Assembly (NCBI GenBank): GCA_963775575.1
Contig: CAVZJG010000001.1
Location: 33,832 to 97,831 of the forward strand
DNA length: 64,000 nt
Direction of reading: 5' to 3'
Origin: Roseiarcus sp963775575
Lineage (GTDB): Bacteria; Pseudomonadota; Alphaproteobacteria; Rhizobiales; Beijerinckiaceae
Shown: positions 1 to 8,113 of the stretch, piece by piece
How positions within the stretch are numbered: the first letter of the stretch is position 1
How the letters are laid out: each line of letters starts with the position of its first letter
The notes under the pieces: generated by a model
Database searches by the model: none
What the model was told of the DNA's origin: nothing
What the model saw: the letters and a program-made list of their open reading frames with translations, nothing else
Position numbers and translations under genes: made by a program

Positions 1-1454
1 GCGGCACCAAGGTGCGCTTTCTCCCCGACGAGCAGATTTTCGGCAAGGCGACGAAATTCGATCCCGAGCGCCTGTTCAAGATGACGCGCTCGAAGGCCTA
101 TCTGTTCGGCGGCGTCGAAATCCGCTGGCGCTGCGCGCCCCGCTTCGTCGACCCGCAGGGCAAGGTTCCCGCGGAGGCGGCGTTTCATTTCCCCGGCGGC
201 CTGAAGGATTATCTCGCCGCCGACATCGAGGGTCAGGAGCTGGTGGTCGACCAGGTCTTCGCCGGCAAGGTGGAGAAGGACGGCAAGCACGGCTCGGTCG
301 AATGGGCGCTCGCCTGGACGGCGGTCGAGGACGGCTTCGTCCATTCCTATTGCAACACCATTCCCACCACCGACGGCGGCACGCACGAAGCGGGCCTGCG
401 CGTCGCCCTGCTGCGCGGCCTGAAAGACCACGCCGAACGCATCGGCCAGGCCAAGCGCGCCAGCGCGCTGACGACCGACGACGTGATGGCGGGTTGCGCC
501 GCGCTGATTTCGATCTTCATCCGCGAGCCGGAGTTTCAAGGGCAGAACAAGGGGCGCCTGCAGACCGCCGAAGCCTCGCGGCTGGTCGAGACGGCGGTTC
601 GCGACGCCTTCGATCACTGGCTGGCCGCGGCGCCGAGCCAGGCCGCCAAGCTGTTGGATTTCTCGCTCGAGCGCGCCGAGGACCGCCTGCGCCGCCGCAT
701 GGAGAAGGACGTCGCCCGCAAGAGCGCGACGCGCAAATTGCGGCTGCCGGGCAAGCTCGCGGATTGCACTGACACATCCGCGCAAGGCTCTGAACTCTTT
801 ATCGTCGAGGGCAATTCGGCGGGCGGGTCGGCCAAACAGGCGCGCGACCGCGCGAGCCAGGCGATCCTGCCGCTGCGCGGCAAGATCCTCAACGTCGCCT
901 CGGCCACGCGCGACAAGCTGGCGCAGAACCAGCAGCTCGCCGATCTCATGCAGGCGCTCGGCGCGGGGGCCGAGCCGCAATACCGCTCCGCCGATCTGCG
1001 CTACGACAAGATCATCATCATGACCGACGCCGACGTCGACGGCGCGCATATCGCCTCGCTGCTGATCACGTTCTTCTATCGCCAGACGCCCAAGCTGATC
1101 CAAGAGGGCCATCTCTATCTCGCCGCGCCGCCGCTCTACCGGCTGACCCAGGCCGGCAAGACGCTCTACGCGCGCGACGACGCCCACAAGGAGCAGTTGC
1201 TGAAGTCGGGCTTTTCCGGTCGCGGCGCGATCGACGTCAGCCGTTTCAAGGGCTTAGGCGAAATGTCGATGCGCGATCTGCGCGACACCACCATGGACCC
1301 GGCCAAGCGCACGCTGCTGCGCGTCGCGCTGATCGAGGCCGACAGCGCGGCAACCGCCGACGCGGTCGAACGCCTGATGGGGACCAAGCCGGAAGCGCGC
1401 TTCGCCTTCATTCAGGAACGCGCGCCGCAAGCGCGCGAACTCGTCGACATTTGA
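1..1454 (+). CDS. parE: DNA topoisomerase IV subunit B, 5' end outside window
   Basis: C-terminal 480-odd residues of the ATPase/TOPRIM subunit of topoisomerase IV, which with ParC decatenates daughter chromosomes. The reading frame is open from the first base, so the gene begins upstream. The transducer domain comes first; the TOPRIM domain shows its catalytic acid motif EGNSAGGSA near 807-833 and the metal-binding TDADVDGAHI near 1021-1050. The end (KGLGEMSMRDLRDTTMDP, then a short tail) is the usual type IIA B-subunit end. ParE rather than GyrB is favoured by the compact TOPRIM-to-C-terminus segment with no gyrase-specific insertion; this is a family inference. The next gene starts 105 bp downstream. 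Confidence 0.93.
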   Translation, partial: GTKVRFLPDEQIFGKATKFDPERLFKMTRSKAYLFGGVEIRWRCAPRFVDPQGKVPAEAAFHFPGGLKDYLAADIEGQELVVDQVFAGKVEKDGKHGSVEWALAWTAVEDGFVHSYCNTIPTTDGGTHEAGLRVALLRGLKDHAERIGQAKRASALTTDDVMAGCAALISIFIREPEFQGQNKGRLQTAEASRLVETAVRDAFDHWLAAAPSQAAKLLDFSLERAEDRLRRRMEKDVARKSATRKLRLPGKLADCTDTSAQGSELFIVEGNSAGGSAKQARDRASQAILPLRGKILNVASATRDKLAQNQQLADLMQALGAGAEPQYRSADLRYDKIIIMTDADVDGAHIASLLITFFYRQTPKLIQEGHLYLAAPPLYRLTQAGKTLYARDDAHKEQLLKSGFSGRGAIDVSRFKGLGEMSMRDLRDTTMDPAKRTLLRVALIEADSAATADAVERLMGTKPEARFAFIQERAPQARELVDI

Positions 1455-1559
1455 CCGCCCCCGGCAAGGGTTCGTTTACCCTGACGACGATAAACTGGCC
1501 GCGGACGTCGGCGCAAAGCCTCCGCGGCGCGGATCGACGCCCCCAACCGAGGGCTGGCG

Positions 1560-1847
1560 ATGACTGACGGCTTCGACCGATGGGGCTGGATCAAGCGTCT
1601 GGAGTTCCCGGCGGTCGCCGGCCTCGCGGTCGCGATTCTCTGCGTGCTGATCGGCCAGGTCGCCGAGCGCTACGCGGCGGGCGCTCCGCTCTCCCTCATC
1701 GCGCTGTTCGATCCCGGCGCCGGGGACGTGAAGGCCGAGAGCCGCGCCTCGCCCGTCTTCAACGCCATCGATTACGCGACAACCGGGTCGATCCGGGGCC
1801 AGACGGTCGTCATTTCGCCCTGCGCCGCCCAACAAAGCGAACGCTGA
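1560..1847 (+). CDS. Small hypothetical protein with one membrane segment
   Basis: 95 residues, family not recognised. A hydrophobic stretch at about residues 17-34 (FPAVAGLAVAILCVLIG) could be a single membrane helix following a short charged N-terminus. The remainder is polar and Ala/Ser-rich with no motif. The ATG follows a weak purine run (cgaggg). It sits alone between parE and a 500-bp non-coding stretch and may be part of the parE transcript. Codon use is compatible with a real gene, but no homologue family supports it. Confidence 0.45.
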   Translation: MTDGFDRWGWIKRLEFPAVAGLAVAILCVLIGQVAERYAAGAPLSLIALFDPGAGDVKAESRASPVFNAIDYATTGSIRGQTVVISPCAAQQSER

Positions 1848-2359
1848 CAGACTTTCCGACGCGGACGACGCGACGCTCGTCGTCGTCCGGCCTCGCGAGC
1901 GCCTCGCCCCGCCCGCGTCGAGGCCGTCGACCGAGCGCGAGGCGCCGGCTGCGCCTACAAATCCTCGCCAACCCCAGGCGAATAGTCTGGCGAAAACACG
2001 CAAGGTGCGCTAAAATAACTGTGCACGGTTTCGTGAACGCAGGGCGATGCGGCCGAGCAGGCTTGGGCGATGCGGTCGAATGATCTCGTTTTTCCCCCGA
2101 CCCGCCTTCGGGAGCGGGCGGCTGCGCCTGCTTGCGACGCCGTTTGGGCGCGCAATTCCCTCTGTTTCGGCGAGGGACGCGGCCTTTGAGCGCACAGTCG
2201 GCGGCGCGGGCGGGCGGACGCCCGTTTCGTATCCCCAAAACATTCGGCGCGGGCTGCGCGCCGCAGCGAAGTTTCGCCGGCGGTCGGCGATGCGGCGGCG
2301 CCGTTTCCCATCACGGCGGAAACGGCCTCGAGATTTATCGGGCGGAGTAAACGTTTCAC
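1848..2359. other. Intergenic stretch, no gene recognised
   Basis: About 510 bp between the small membrane protein and the cold-shock gene. Open frames on both strands look like G+C-bias artefacts without recognisable family motifs. Part of it must hold the promoter and 5' leader of the cold-shock gene, but I cannot define a promoter with confidence. Confidence 0.4.
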
Positions 2360-3025
2360 ATGAGCAAGGGTAAGGATTTTCGAGAGCCTCGCAAGCGCGG
2401 CTTCGACGACGACGGGCCGATGCCCTACGAGCCGAAGCCGCGCACCTCGCGCGGCGTCGGCGGCACCCCCGACGACGGATTTGGCGGCTCCCCGCTCGCC
2501 GGCGGCGCGCCGCTCGCGGCGGTCGCCGGGCCGACGGTCGACGCCGTGGTGAAATGGTTCAAGGCGGACAAGGGCTACGGGTTCGTCGAACTGGCGAACG
2601 GCCAGGGCGACGCTTTTCTGCACGCCAACGCCTTGCACGCCGCGGGACATGACAACGTGCCCGCCGGCGCCAAGCTCAAGGTGACCGTCGGCGCCGGCGC
2701 CAAGGGAGCGCAAGTGACGCGCGTCATCGAGGTCGACGCCGCCGGAATCGTCGAACGCCCGCCGCGCGCTTTCGGCGATGCGCCGCGTCCGCGCCGCGTC
2801 GCCCCCGATCCCTCGACCGCGGTCGAGGTCGGCGGCACGGTCAAATGGTTCGACGACGCCAAGGGCTTCGGTTTCGTCGCCAGCGACGACGGCGGCAAGG
2901 ACGTGTTCCTCCATATCTCCGTCCTCGGACCGGCCGGCGTCACGCATCTGGCCGAGGGCCAGCACGTCAACATGCGCGTCGTCGATACGCCGAAAGGCCG
3001 CGAGGCCATTTCGATCTCGCTCTGA
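2360..3025 (+). CDS. Two-domain cold-shock (CspA-family) protein
   Basis: 221 residues with two cold-shock domains, at about residues 60-125 and 155-221. Each carries the RNA-binding motifs: VVKWFKADKGYGFV and DAFLH in the first, GTVKWFDDAKGFGFV and DVFLH in the second. The first 55 residues are a charged, Gly/Pro-rich and probably disordered leader. Such tandem CSD proteins are common in alphaproteobacteria; they bind single-stranded RNA/DNA and act as RNA chaperones in the cytoplasm. The ATG is preceded at a longish distance by a GGAG. A perfect hairpin follows the stop. Confidence 0.88.
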   Translation: MSKGKDFREPRKRGFDDDGPMPYEPKPRTSRGVGGTPDDGFGGSPLAGGAPLAAVAGPTVDAVVKWFKADKGYGFVELANGQGDAFLHANALHAAGHDNVPAGAKLKVTVGAGAKGAQVTRVIEVDAAGIVERPPRAFGDAPRPRRVAPDPSTAVEVGGTVKWFDDAKGFGFVASDDGGKDVFLHISVLGPAGVTHLAEGQHVNMRVVDTPKGREAISISL

Positions 3026-3070
3026 CGCGCGCTCCCGAAGCCGGCGTCGCCCAAATGAACCGCGACCCCT

Positions 3071-3093
3071 GACCCCTTGCGGGGCAAGGGGTC
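3071..3093 (+). terminator. Hairpin between the cold-shock gene and mazG
   Basis: Perfect 10-bp stem GACCCCTTGC / GCAAGGGGTC with a 3-nt loop, 45 bp after the cold-shock stop codon. The following bases (gtctttcg) are only weakly T-rich, so it may be an inefficient terminator or an mRNA-stabilising stem. Confidence 0.5.
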
Positions 3094-3118
3094 GTCTTTC
3101 GCGGCGGGAACTCGCTCC

Positions 3119-3952
3119 ATGCAGCCTTCGCGCGACATCCGGCGCCTGATCGAAATCATGGCGGCGCTGCGCACGCCGGGGACCGGCTGCCCCTGGGACC
3201 TCGAGCAGACCTTCGCCACCATCGTCCCCTTCACGCTCGAAGAAGCCTATGAGGTCGCCGACGCGATCGAACGCGGCGACTTCGCCGACCTGCGCGACGA
3301 ACTCGGCGACCTCCTGCTGCAGGTGGTCTTCCACGCGCGCATGGCGGAAGAAGCCGGGCGCTTCGACTTCGGCGGCGTCGTCGAAGCGATCACCGCCAAG
3401 CTGATCCGCCGCCACCCCCACGTCTTCGCCGACGCGGGCGATCTTTCCAGCGACGAAGTCACGGCGCTGTGGGGGCGCGTCAAGGCCGAGGAAAAGCGCC
3501 TTCGCGCCGAGGCGCGCGAAGCCGCGGGGCTCGAGCCAGAACCTCGGCCGAGCGCGCTCGCCGGCGCGCCGCTCGCCCTGCCCGCCCTGACGCGGGCGCT
3601 CAAATTGCAGCAAAAGGCCGGCAAGGTCGGCTTCGACTGGAGCGACGCGCGCGCCGTCATCGCCAAACTGCGCGAGGAGACGGACGAAATCGAAGCGGAG
3701 ATCGACGCCGGCGAGCAGGCGAAGGCCGCCGAAGAGGTCGGCGATCTGTTGTTCGCCGTCGCCAATTTGGCGCGCCATCTCGAGGTCGACCCCGAGGGCG
3801 CGCTGCGCGGCGCCAACGCCAAGTTCGAGCGCCGCTTCGCCCACATCGAAGCGCGCCTCGCCGCCGAGGGCCGCGCGCCGGCCGGCGCCAGCCTCGACGA
3901 AATGGAGGCGCTGTGGAACGAGGCCAAGCGAATCGAACGCGCTCGCGCGTGA
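3119..3952 (+). CDS. mazG: Nucleoside triphosphate pyrophosphohydrolase MazG
   Basis: 277 residues, the usual size of tandem-domain MazG, which hydrolyses non-canonical and damaged NTPs to NMP plus pyrophosphate. The first domain has the hallmark GTGCPWDLEQTF, then TLEEAYEVADAIE and DELGDLLLQVVFHARMA, which supply the acidic Mg-binding helix pairs. KVGFDW and EEVGDLLFAVANLARHL mark the second domain. I chose the ATG at 3119 (MQPSRDIRRLIEIM), which matches family N-termini; an in-frame upstream start would add 14 unlikely residues overlapping the hairpin. In many Hyphomicrobiales mazG sits next to hflX; here 9.5 kb of other genes separates them. Confidence 0.95.
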   Translation: MQPSRDIRRLIEIMAALRTPGTGCPWDLEQTFATIVPFTLEEAYEVADAIERGDFADLRDELGDLLLQVVFHARMAEEAGRFDFGGVVEAITAKLIRRHPHVFADAGDLSSDEVTALWGRVKAEEKRLRAEAREAAGLEPEPRPSALAGAPLALPALTRALKLQQKAGKVGFDWSDARAVIAKLREETDEIEAEIDAGEQAKAAEEVGDLLFAVANLARHLEVDPEGALRGANAKFERRFAHIEARLAAEGRAPAGASLDEMEALWNEAKRIERARA

Positions 3953-3969
3953 GGCGCGCCGCCCCCGCC

Positions 3970-4623
3970 TCAACCCGCCTGCGGCCAGCGCCGCAGCGCG
4001 GCCCTGCCCGCTTCGTTCAGCGCATAGAGGCCGCGGCCCGGCCGATCGAACCAGCCGTAGACGTTGCCGAGCAGAATCTTCGCCGCGTCGGGAGCGCGGG
4101 CTTTGAGATCGCGCGGCCGCGACGGGCCGACGGCGAGCGCCGCCGCGCAGATCAGCGCCTGCTGCCGATACGCGGTCATGATCGGCCGGCGCGAGCCGCC
4201 GCCCGCGGTCGGATCGCCCTGCCGGCGCCGATGTTCCTCGACGATCCGCGACCGGCGTTTGGCGTCGCGCCGCGGCGCCGGCGCGAGCGGGCTGAGCAGG
4301 ACATGGACGTCGCCGTTCGCCGCGACGCCGAGGAGCCCGAAGCCGAGCCGCCGGCAAAGGGCGCGGAAGCGCGGATCGCTCTCGCGCCCCTTGCCGCTTC
4401 GCGACAGCCGGGCGGCGAGCCAGACTTCGTCGCCGACGCCCAAGCGGTCGACGCCCTGCAGCGCCAGCTCGAAGGAGAACGTCAGTTTCGTCTCGCCGAT
4501 GACCACCACCGGGGGATCGCCCTCGGCGAGGCCGACGAGATCGCAGCCGCCGATTTCGCCTTTGACGGCGTAGCCGAGGCTTTCCAGATGGCGCTTGACC
4601 GGGAGATAGAGTGCGGTTTCCAG
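3970..4623 (-). CDS. DUF2161 family putative PD-(D/E)XK phosphodiesterase
   Basis: About 217 residues. ETALYLPVKRHLESLGY, GEIGGCDLVG and VVIGETKLTFSFELALQGVDR match the DUF2161 family, predicted to have a PD-(D/E)XK nuclease fold (D of CDLVG and ExK of GETK as candidate catalytic residues). The C-terminus (YGWFDRPGRGLYALNEAGRAAL) is a typical winged-helix-like tail. Start choice is unusual. Family members begin METALY, and here that position is CTG (4623-4621), preceded at 8 nt by GGGAG. The only earlier ATG in frame (4743) lies inside a hairpin repeat and would add 40 non-conserved residues. Convergent with mazG. Biological role unknown. Confidence 0.8.
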   Translation of the reverse strand: METALYLPVKRHLESLGYAVKGEIGGCDLVGLAEGDPPVVVIGETKLTFSFELALQGVDRLGVGDEVWLAARLSRSGKGRESDPRFRALCRRLGFGLLGVAANGDVHVLLSPLAPAPRRDAKRRSRIVEEHRRRQGDPTAGGGSRRPIMTAYRQQALICAAALAVGPSRPRDLKARAPDAAKILLGNVYGWFDRPGRGLYALNEAGRAALRRWPQAG

Positions 4624-4654
4624 TGAGGTTTCTCCCGCTTGAATGGGTTCAGCG

Positions 4655-4748
4655 CCGTCATGGCGAGGAGCCCCAACGGGGCGACGAAGCAATCCACGCT
4701 CCAACCGCCGCATGGATGGCTTCGTCGCTGCGCTCCTCGCCATGACGG
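4655..4748. repeat. REP-like hairpin repeat
   Basis: Perfect 17-bp inverted repeat CCGTCATGGCGAGGAGC (4655-4671) and its complement (4732-4748), with an inner pair gcgacgaagcaatcca / tggatggcttcgtcgc (one mismatch). It resembles the dispersed 'cgaggagc...gacgaagcaatcca' palindromes scattered through many alphaproteobacterial genomes. It lies immediately upstream of the inferred DUF2161 start. Confidence 0.75.
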
Positions 4749-4933
4749 TTCGAACCGCTGGGAAACCGATCTAGACGAGCCGCGCGATTCGCGGAAGCCT
4801 CGCGCTCGTAGGCGGCGTCGGCGCTTTCGCCTTCATGAAGGCGCTGTTAGGGTGAAGCGCGCCGGCGCCGACTTCAAGCGCCCGAACGGCGGCTAAGGGC
4901 CCGCGGCGGCTTTCGCGCGCATCGGAGTCGAGC

Positions 4934-5467
4934 ATGGCGACGCCTATCGTGTTGACGTTCATCGGTCACGACCGACCCGGCCTGGCGAACGCGATTTCGG
5001 AGAAGGTGGCCGCCTCCGGCGGAACCTGGCTGGAGAGCCGCCTGGCGCATCTGGCGGGCGAGTTCGCCGGGATCGTGCTGGTCGCCGTTCCCGAGGCGAA
5101 GATCGCCGCCCTGACCGCCGCCTTGCGGGATCTCGAGACGGCCGGCCTGCGCATCGCGGTCGAGCGCAGCTCGGACGCCCAGGCGCCGCGCGGCCGCAAG
5201 ACGTTCGAGCTGCAGGTGGTCGGCCACGAGCGCCCGGGCATCGTGCGCGAAGTGACCGAGGCCTTGACCCGGCTCGGCGTCAACATCGAGGAATTCTCCT
5301 CGAGCCTCGAAGGCGCGCCCTTTTCCGGCGCGGCGATGTTCCGAGCGACCGCCCGGCTGCAGGCGCCCGACGACCTCGCGGGCGACGACTTGCGCAAGAC
5401 CCTGGAGCGCCTCGCGCACGAAATCACCGTCGATCTCGCAGTCGTCGAAAGCGATCGGCGGGGCTGA
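4934..5467 (+). CDS. Double ACT-domain protein, GcvR-like
   Basis: 177 residues made of two ACT domains: residues 5-75 (VLTFIGHDRPGLANAISEKV) and 93-170 (FELQVVGHERPGIVREVTEAL). The two DRPG/ERPG ligand loops and the size match GcvR-type regulators, known as transcriptional co-regulators of the glycine cleavage system that sense glycine. No DNA-binding domain is present, so any regulation would be through a protein partner. The ATG has a good GGAG seven bases upstream. Neighbours do not indicate a pathway, so the exact ligand is unknown. Confidence 0.82.
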   Translation: MATPIVLTFIGHDRPGLANAISEKVAASGGTWLESRLAHLAGEFAGIVLVAVPEAKIAALTAALRDLETAGLRIAVERSSDAQAPRGRKTFELQVVGHERPGIVREVTEALTRLGVNIEEFSSSLEGAPFSGAAMFRATARLQAPDDLAGDDLRKTLERLAHEITVDLAVVESDRRG

Positions 5468-5499
5468 AACTCCGCGAGCGCGGCCGCCGTTCGGCCCCG

Positions 5500-6060
5500 T
5501 CAAGCCGCCGGCGCGAGCGCGGCGAGCCCGCGCGCGAACGCCTCGTCGAGTGGCTCGCCGAACATCAGGCGGCGCCAAATCGCGCCGTCGATCGCGGCGA
5601 TCAGGCTCTCGATCCGTTCCGCGTCGGCGACGCGCCGGTTCAAGATCGTGCGCAGCGCCGCCGCGCGCGGCTCGACGACTTCGCGCCGGATCGCGCCGAG
5701 CAGGTCGGCGTCCGCCTGCGCCTCGGCGAGCAGAAAGGGCAACGCGGCGTCGAACGGCCTTCCGCCCGCGCACTCCGCGACCAGGAACTTCGCCAAATCG
5801 CCGGCTTGGATCGCCGCCTCGCGCGGCCGGTCGATGCGCTCGCGCTCCTTGGCGAGGAACGCCTCGAGCACGATCCGCCCCTTGCTCGGCCACCAGCGAT
5901 AGAGCGTCTGCTTGCCCGCGCCCGCCGCCTTGGCGATCTCCTCCGCCGTGACGGCGGCGTAGCCGCGCTGCAACGCCTGCCAGTAGGCGGCGTCGAGAAG
6001 GGCGGCGCGGCTCGCCTCGCTGCGCGGACGGCCGGGCGGACGCGGCGGCGATTCGCTCAT
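5500..6060 (-). CDS. TetR/AcrR family transcriptional regulator
   Basis: 186 residues. The N-terminal helix-turn-helix (about residues 17-62) reads ALLDAAYWQALQRGYAAVTAEEIAKAAGAGKQTLYRWWPSKG, the canonical TetR DNA-binding fold with TLYRWW recognition helix. The C-terminal half is an all-helical ligand-binding/dimerisation domain of unknown specificity. No target gene is obvious: the next minus-strand gene is separate and the DNA upstream is non-coding. Its own promoter region carries a striking array of GTCTCG half-sites, suggesting autoregulation. Confidence 0.88.
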   Translation of the reverse strand: MSESPPRPPGRPRSEASRAALLDAAYWQALQRGYAAVTAEEIAKAAGAGKQTLYRWWPSKGRIVLEAFLAKERERIDRPREAAIQAGDLAKFLVAECAGGRPFDAALPFLLAEAQADADLLGAIRREVVEPRAAALRTILNRRVADAERIESLIAAIDGAIWRRLMFGEPLDEAFARGLAALAPAA

Positions 6061-6092
6061 CGCGCGATGCTAGCGCCATATTTCAGAACCAC

Positions 6093-6180
6093 AAGTCTCG
6101 GAATAGCGCGAGACCCGGAGTCTCGCCATTCCGTGTTCCGAACCGAAGCGTCTCGTAATGTTTCGCGACTTACGGTCTCG
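6093..6180. promoter_or_regulatory. GTCTCG half-site array upstream of the TetR gene
   Basis: GTCTCG occurs at 6093, 6118, 6150 and 6175, so the sites form two pairs each spaced exactly 25 bp. The inverse CGAGAC at 6107-6112 forms GTCTCG-N8-CGAGAC with the first copy. The last two copies extend to GTCTCGTAAT. The array begins 33 bp upstream of the TetR start codon, an ideal place for an autoregulatory operator. Function is inferred from position and repetition only. Confidence 0.6.
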
Positions 6181-6692
6181 TAATAAGAAACATGCTCAAT
6201 GCATTGATATTATTATACTTATTTCTGGCGAGTAGGCTGGGCGACGGGATCGGCCGCTTCGGCCGTCGAGCGCTTCGGCCGGCCGGGTCGGTCCCGACGG
6301 GAGGCCGAGCCGGCTCGGGACGCGCGCCGGCCGGTCGAAGCGCTCGACGGCCGAAGCGGAGGGCGAGGCGCCTCTCTTCGCCGCGGATCGCGAGCGCTTG
6401 ACGAGCTTGGCCATAAAGAGCGCGGCGGCGGCGCCAGCGCCTACGCGCCCAGCGGCGGCGGCCAGGGAACCCGGTTCCGTCGGATTTGCAGATCGAGGGT
6501 CATCCCCCTCCTCCGCGAAAGGCGATCGGCGGCGCTGCCGACGCCTGGCTCAGGATGCAGGCCGCCTACGACCTCGCGCAAGTGCGCCGGCGCGAAGGCG
6601 AGATCGTCGTGCGCCGTCTCGCGCCGCAGCCGACCTGAGCGAGCGGGATCGTCGCCGATCAGCGCTGCGTAGGCGCCGCGGCGCCCTCGCCT
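6181..6692. other. Non-coding stretch with a very long hairpin
   Basis: No convincing gene. The main feature is a perfect 22-bp inverted repeat, arms 6255-6276 and 6337-6358, with a nested GTCCCGA / TCGGGAC pair (6291-6297 and 6315-6321) in the loop. Short open frames across the palindrome on both strands (up to 72 codons) have low-complexity composition and no ribosome-binding site. It may be a strong terminator-like structure or a mobile-element relic. Confidence 0.5.
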
Positions 6693-6962
6693 CTAGAATT
6701 CGACCAGGCTGCCGTCTTCCCTGACCACGGTTCCCTCGCTCATCAGCGACATGGTCGGCTCGAGCGCGCAGGACGCGACCGTCGGGTCCCGCCAGGGCGA
6801 TTTGACTCCCGGCGCTTCATGCCTGGCGAAGCCGGACTTGGCGGCGACCAGGTCGCGCGCCTCTTTCGCGGTCGGCGCGCAGGCCCAGACGGTGTCCTTT
6901 TCGTCCGAATATCGCCAACTGGGATGGCTGGGGTCGATCGGGTCCAGGCGATAGACGTTCAT
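6693..6962 (-). CDS. Small hypothetical protein
   Basis: 89 residues (MNVYRLDPIDPSHPSWRYSD...). Hydrophilic, with no signal peptide or membrane helix. Its sequence (a WACAPTAKEARDLVAAKSG helix, conserved-looking Trp/Pro positions) looks like a real protein of the short uncharacterised type found in alphaproteobacteria, but I do not recognise a named family. The start is well supported: GGAGG lies 7 bases before the ATG at 6962. It stands alone, with non-coding DNA on both sides. Confidence 0.62.
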   Translation of the reverse strand: MNVYRLDPIDPSHPSWRYSDEKDTVWACAPTAKEARDLVAAKSGFARHEAPGVKSPWRDPTVASCALEPTMSLMSEGTVVREDGSLVEF

Positions 6963-7312
6963 CGGCTCGCCTCCAGGGTCGGAACACGCGCAGGTTCGCG
7001 CCAATTCGTGGCGGCCCGCTAGGATCCATCGCGGCGCCGGCTCGTCCCCGTCGTCGGCGGGCGACCCGTCGAAGGGGGCGGCAAGAGCCCGACGGACCCC
7101 GCGGCGTCACGGCGGCGCCTTGCAAATCCCCACCCTATCTCACGCGTGGCGGGCAGGCCACGTTCGTCGGTTTCTCGCTGGAGCGCCGCCGCTCGCCAGG
7201 AGGCTCGCGACGACAAGCCAAGCCGAGGGTCTATGAGGACGTGATACGAATGGCAGAATTCGCCGCCGCGCCACCGTAACGCCGCGAAAGCGATCGCATC
7301 CGGTCCGCAAAC
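6963..7312. other. Intergenic stretch, nothing recognised
   Basis: 350 bp between the small hypothetical gene and the end of the sugar ABC operon. No frame with family motifs and no clear repeat or RNA gene seen. Confidence 0.4.
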
Positions 7313-8113
7313 TCAGTGCGGCGCGGACGCCTCTCTCTGCGGCCCGGGGACGCCTGCGTTGGTGTCGCTGCGGGCGCCGACCATGTATTGCACCAGCTCC
7401 TCGGCGTTCGTCTCGGCGGTGACTTTCTCGGCGACCTTGCGGCCGCGGTGCATGACGATGAGACGGTCGGTCACCGCGAACACGTCAGGCAGGATGTGGG
7501 TGATCAGGATCACCGGCACGCCCTGGTCGCGCAGGCGGCGAATGAGTTCGAGCACCTTCTTCTGCTCGGGGACGCCGAGATTGTTGGTCGGCTCGTCCAT
7601 GATCACGAGTTTCGCCTCCCAATAGACCGCGCGGGCGATGGCGACCGCCTGGCGCTGCCCGCCGGAAAGGGTCTCGATCGGCTGGGTGAGGGTGGGAAAC
7701 TGGATTTGCAGGGCGTCGAGGGTTCGCCGCAATTCGCGCAGCATGGTCTTGTCGTCGAGCGTGTGGACCAGCCCGCCGAAATAGCGCTTCTTGACCTCGC
7801 GCCCGAGAAAGATGTTGGCGCCGACATCGAGATTGTTGGCGAGCGCGAGGTCCTGGTAGATGGTTTCGACGCCGTGGCGGCGGGCGTCGATCGGGCGGGC
7901 GAACTGCGCGCGCTCGCCCTCGAAGAAGATCTCGCCCTCCTCGGGGTGATGAACGCCGGAGATGCATTTGATCAGCGTCGATTTTCCCGCGGCGTTGTCG
8001 CCGAGCAGCCCGAAGACTTCGCCGCGACGGATGTCGAAGCTCACGGCGTTCACGGCGACGAGGCCGCCGAAGCGCTTGGTGACGGCGCGCACCGAGAGAA
8101 GCGGTTCCGTCAT
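7313..8113 (-). CDS. Sugar ABC transporter ATP-binding protein (FrcA-like, single domain)
   Basis: 266 residues, one ABC ATPase domain. Walker A is GDNAAGKST (residues 38-46), the signature LSGGQRQAVAIARA, Walker B LVIMDEPTNNLG and the switch His is in LITHILPD. In the CUT2 class of monosaccharide importers most ATPases have two fused domains; fructose/ribose-type alphaproteobacterial systems such as FrcBCA use a single-domain ATPase like this one. It powers uptake through the permease encoded immediately upstream, whose stop overlaps its start by 4 nt (translational coupling). Sugar unknown. Confidence 0.88.
   Translation of the reverse strand: MTEPLLSVRAVTKRFGGLVAVNAVSFDIRRGEVFGLLGDNAAGKSTLIKCISGVHHPEEGEIFFEGERAQFARPIDARRHGVETIYQDLALANNLDVGANIFLGREVKKRYFGGLVHTLDDKTMLRELRRTLDALQIQFPTLTQPIETLSGGQRQAVAIARAVYWEAKLVIMDEPTNNLGVPEQKKVLELIRRLRDQGVPVILITHILPDVFAVTDRLIVMHRGRKVAEKVTAETNAEELVQYMVGARSDTNAGVPGPQREASAPH

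Noticed and set aside
1955..4357. An 800-codon minus-strand open frame over the cold-shock and mazG genes
   Set aside because: Low-complexity Arg/Ala-rich translation, antisense to two well-supported genes.
6196..6414. Possible small basic protein (72 codons, minus strand)
   Set aside because: It spans the large palindrome, has no ribosome-binding site, and a frame is also open on the other strand.
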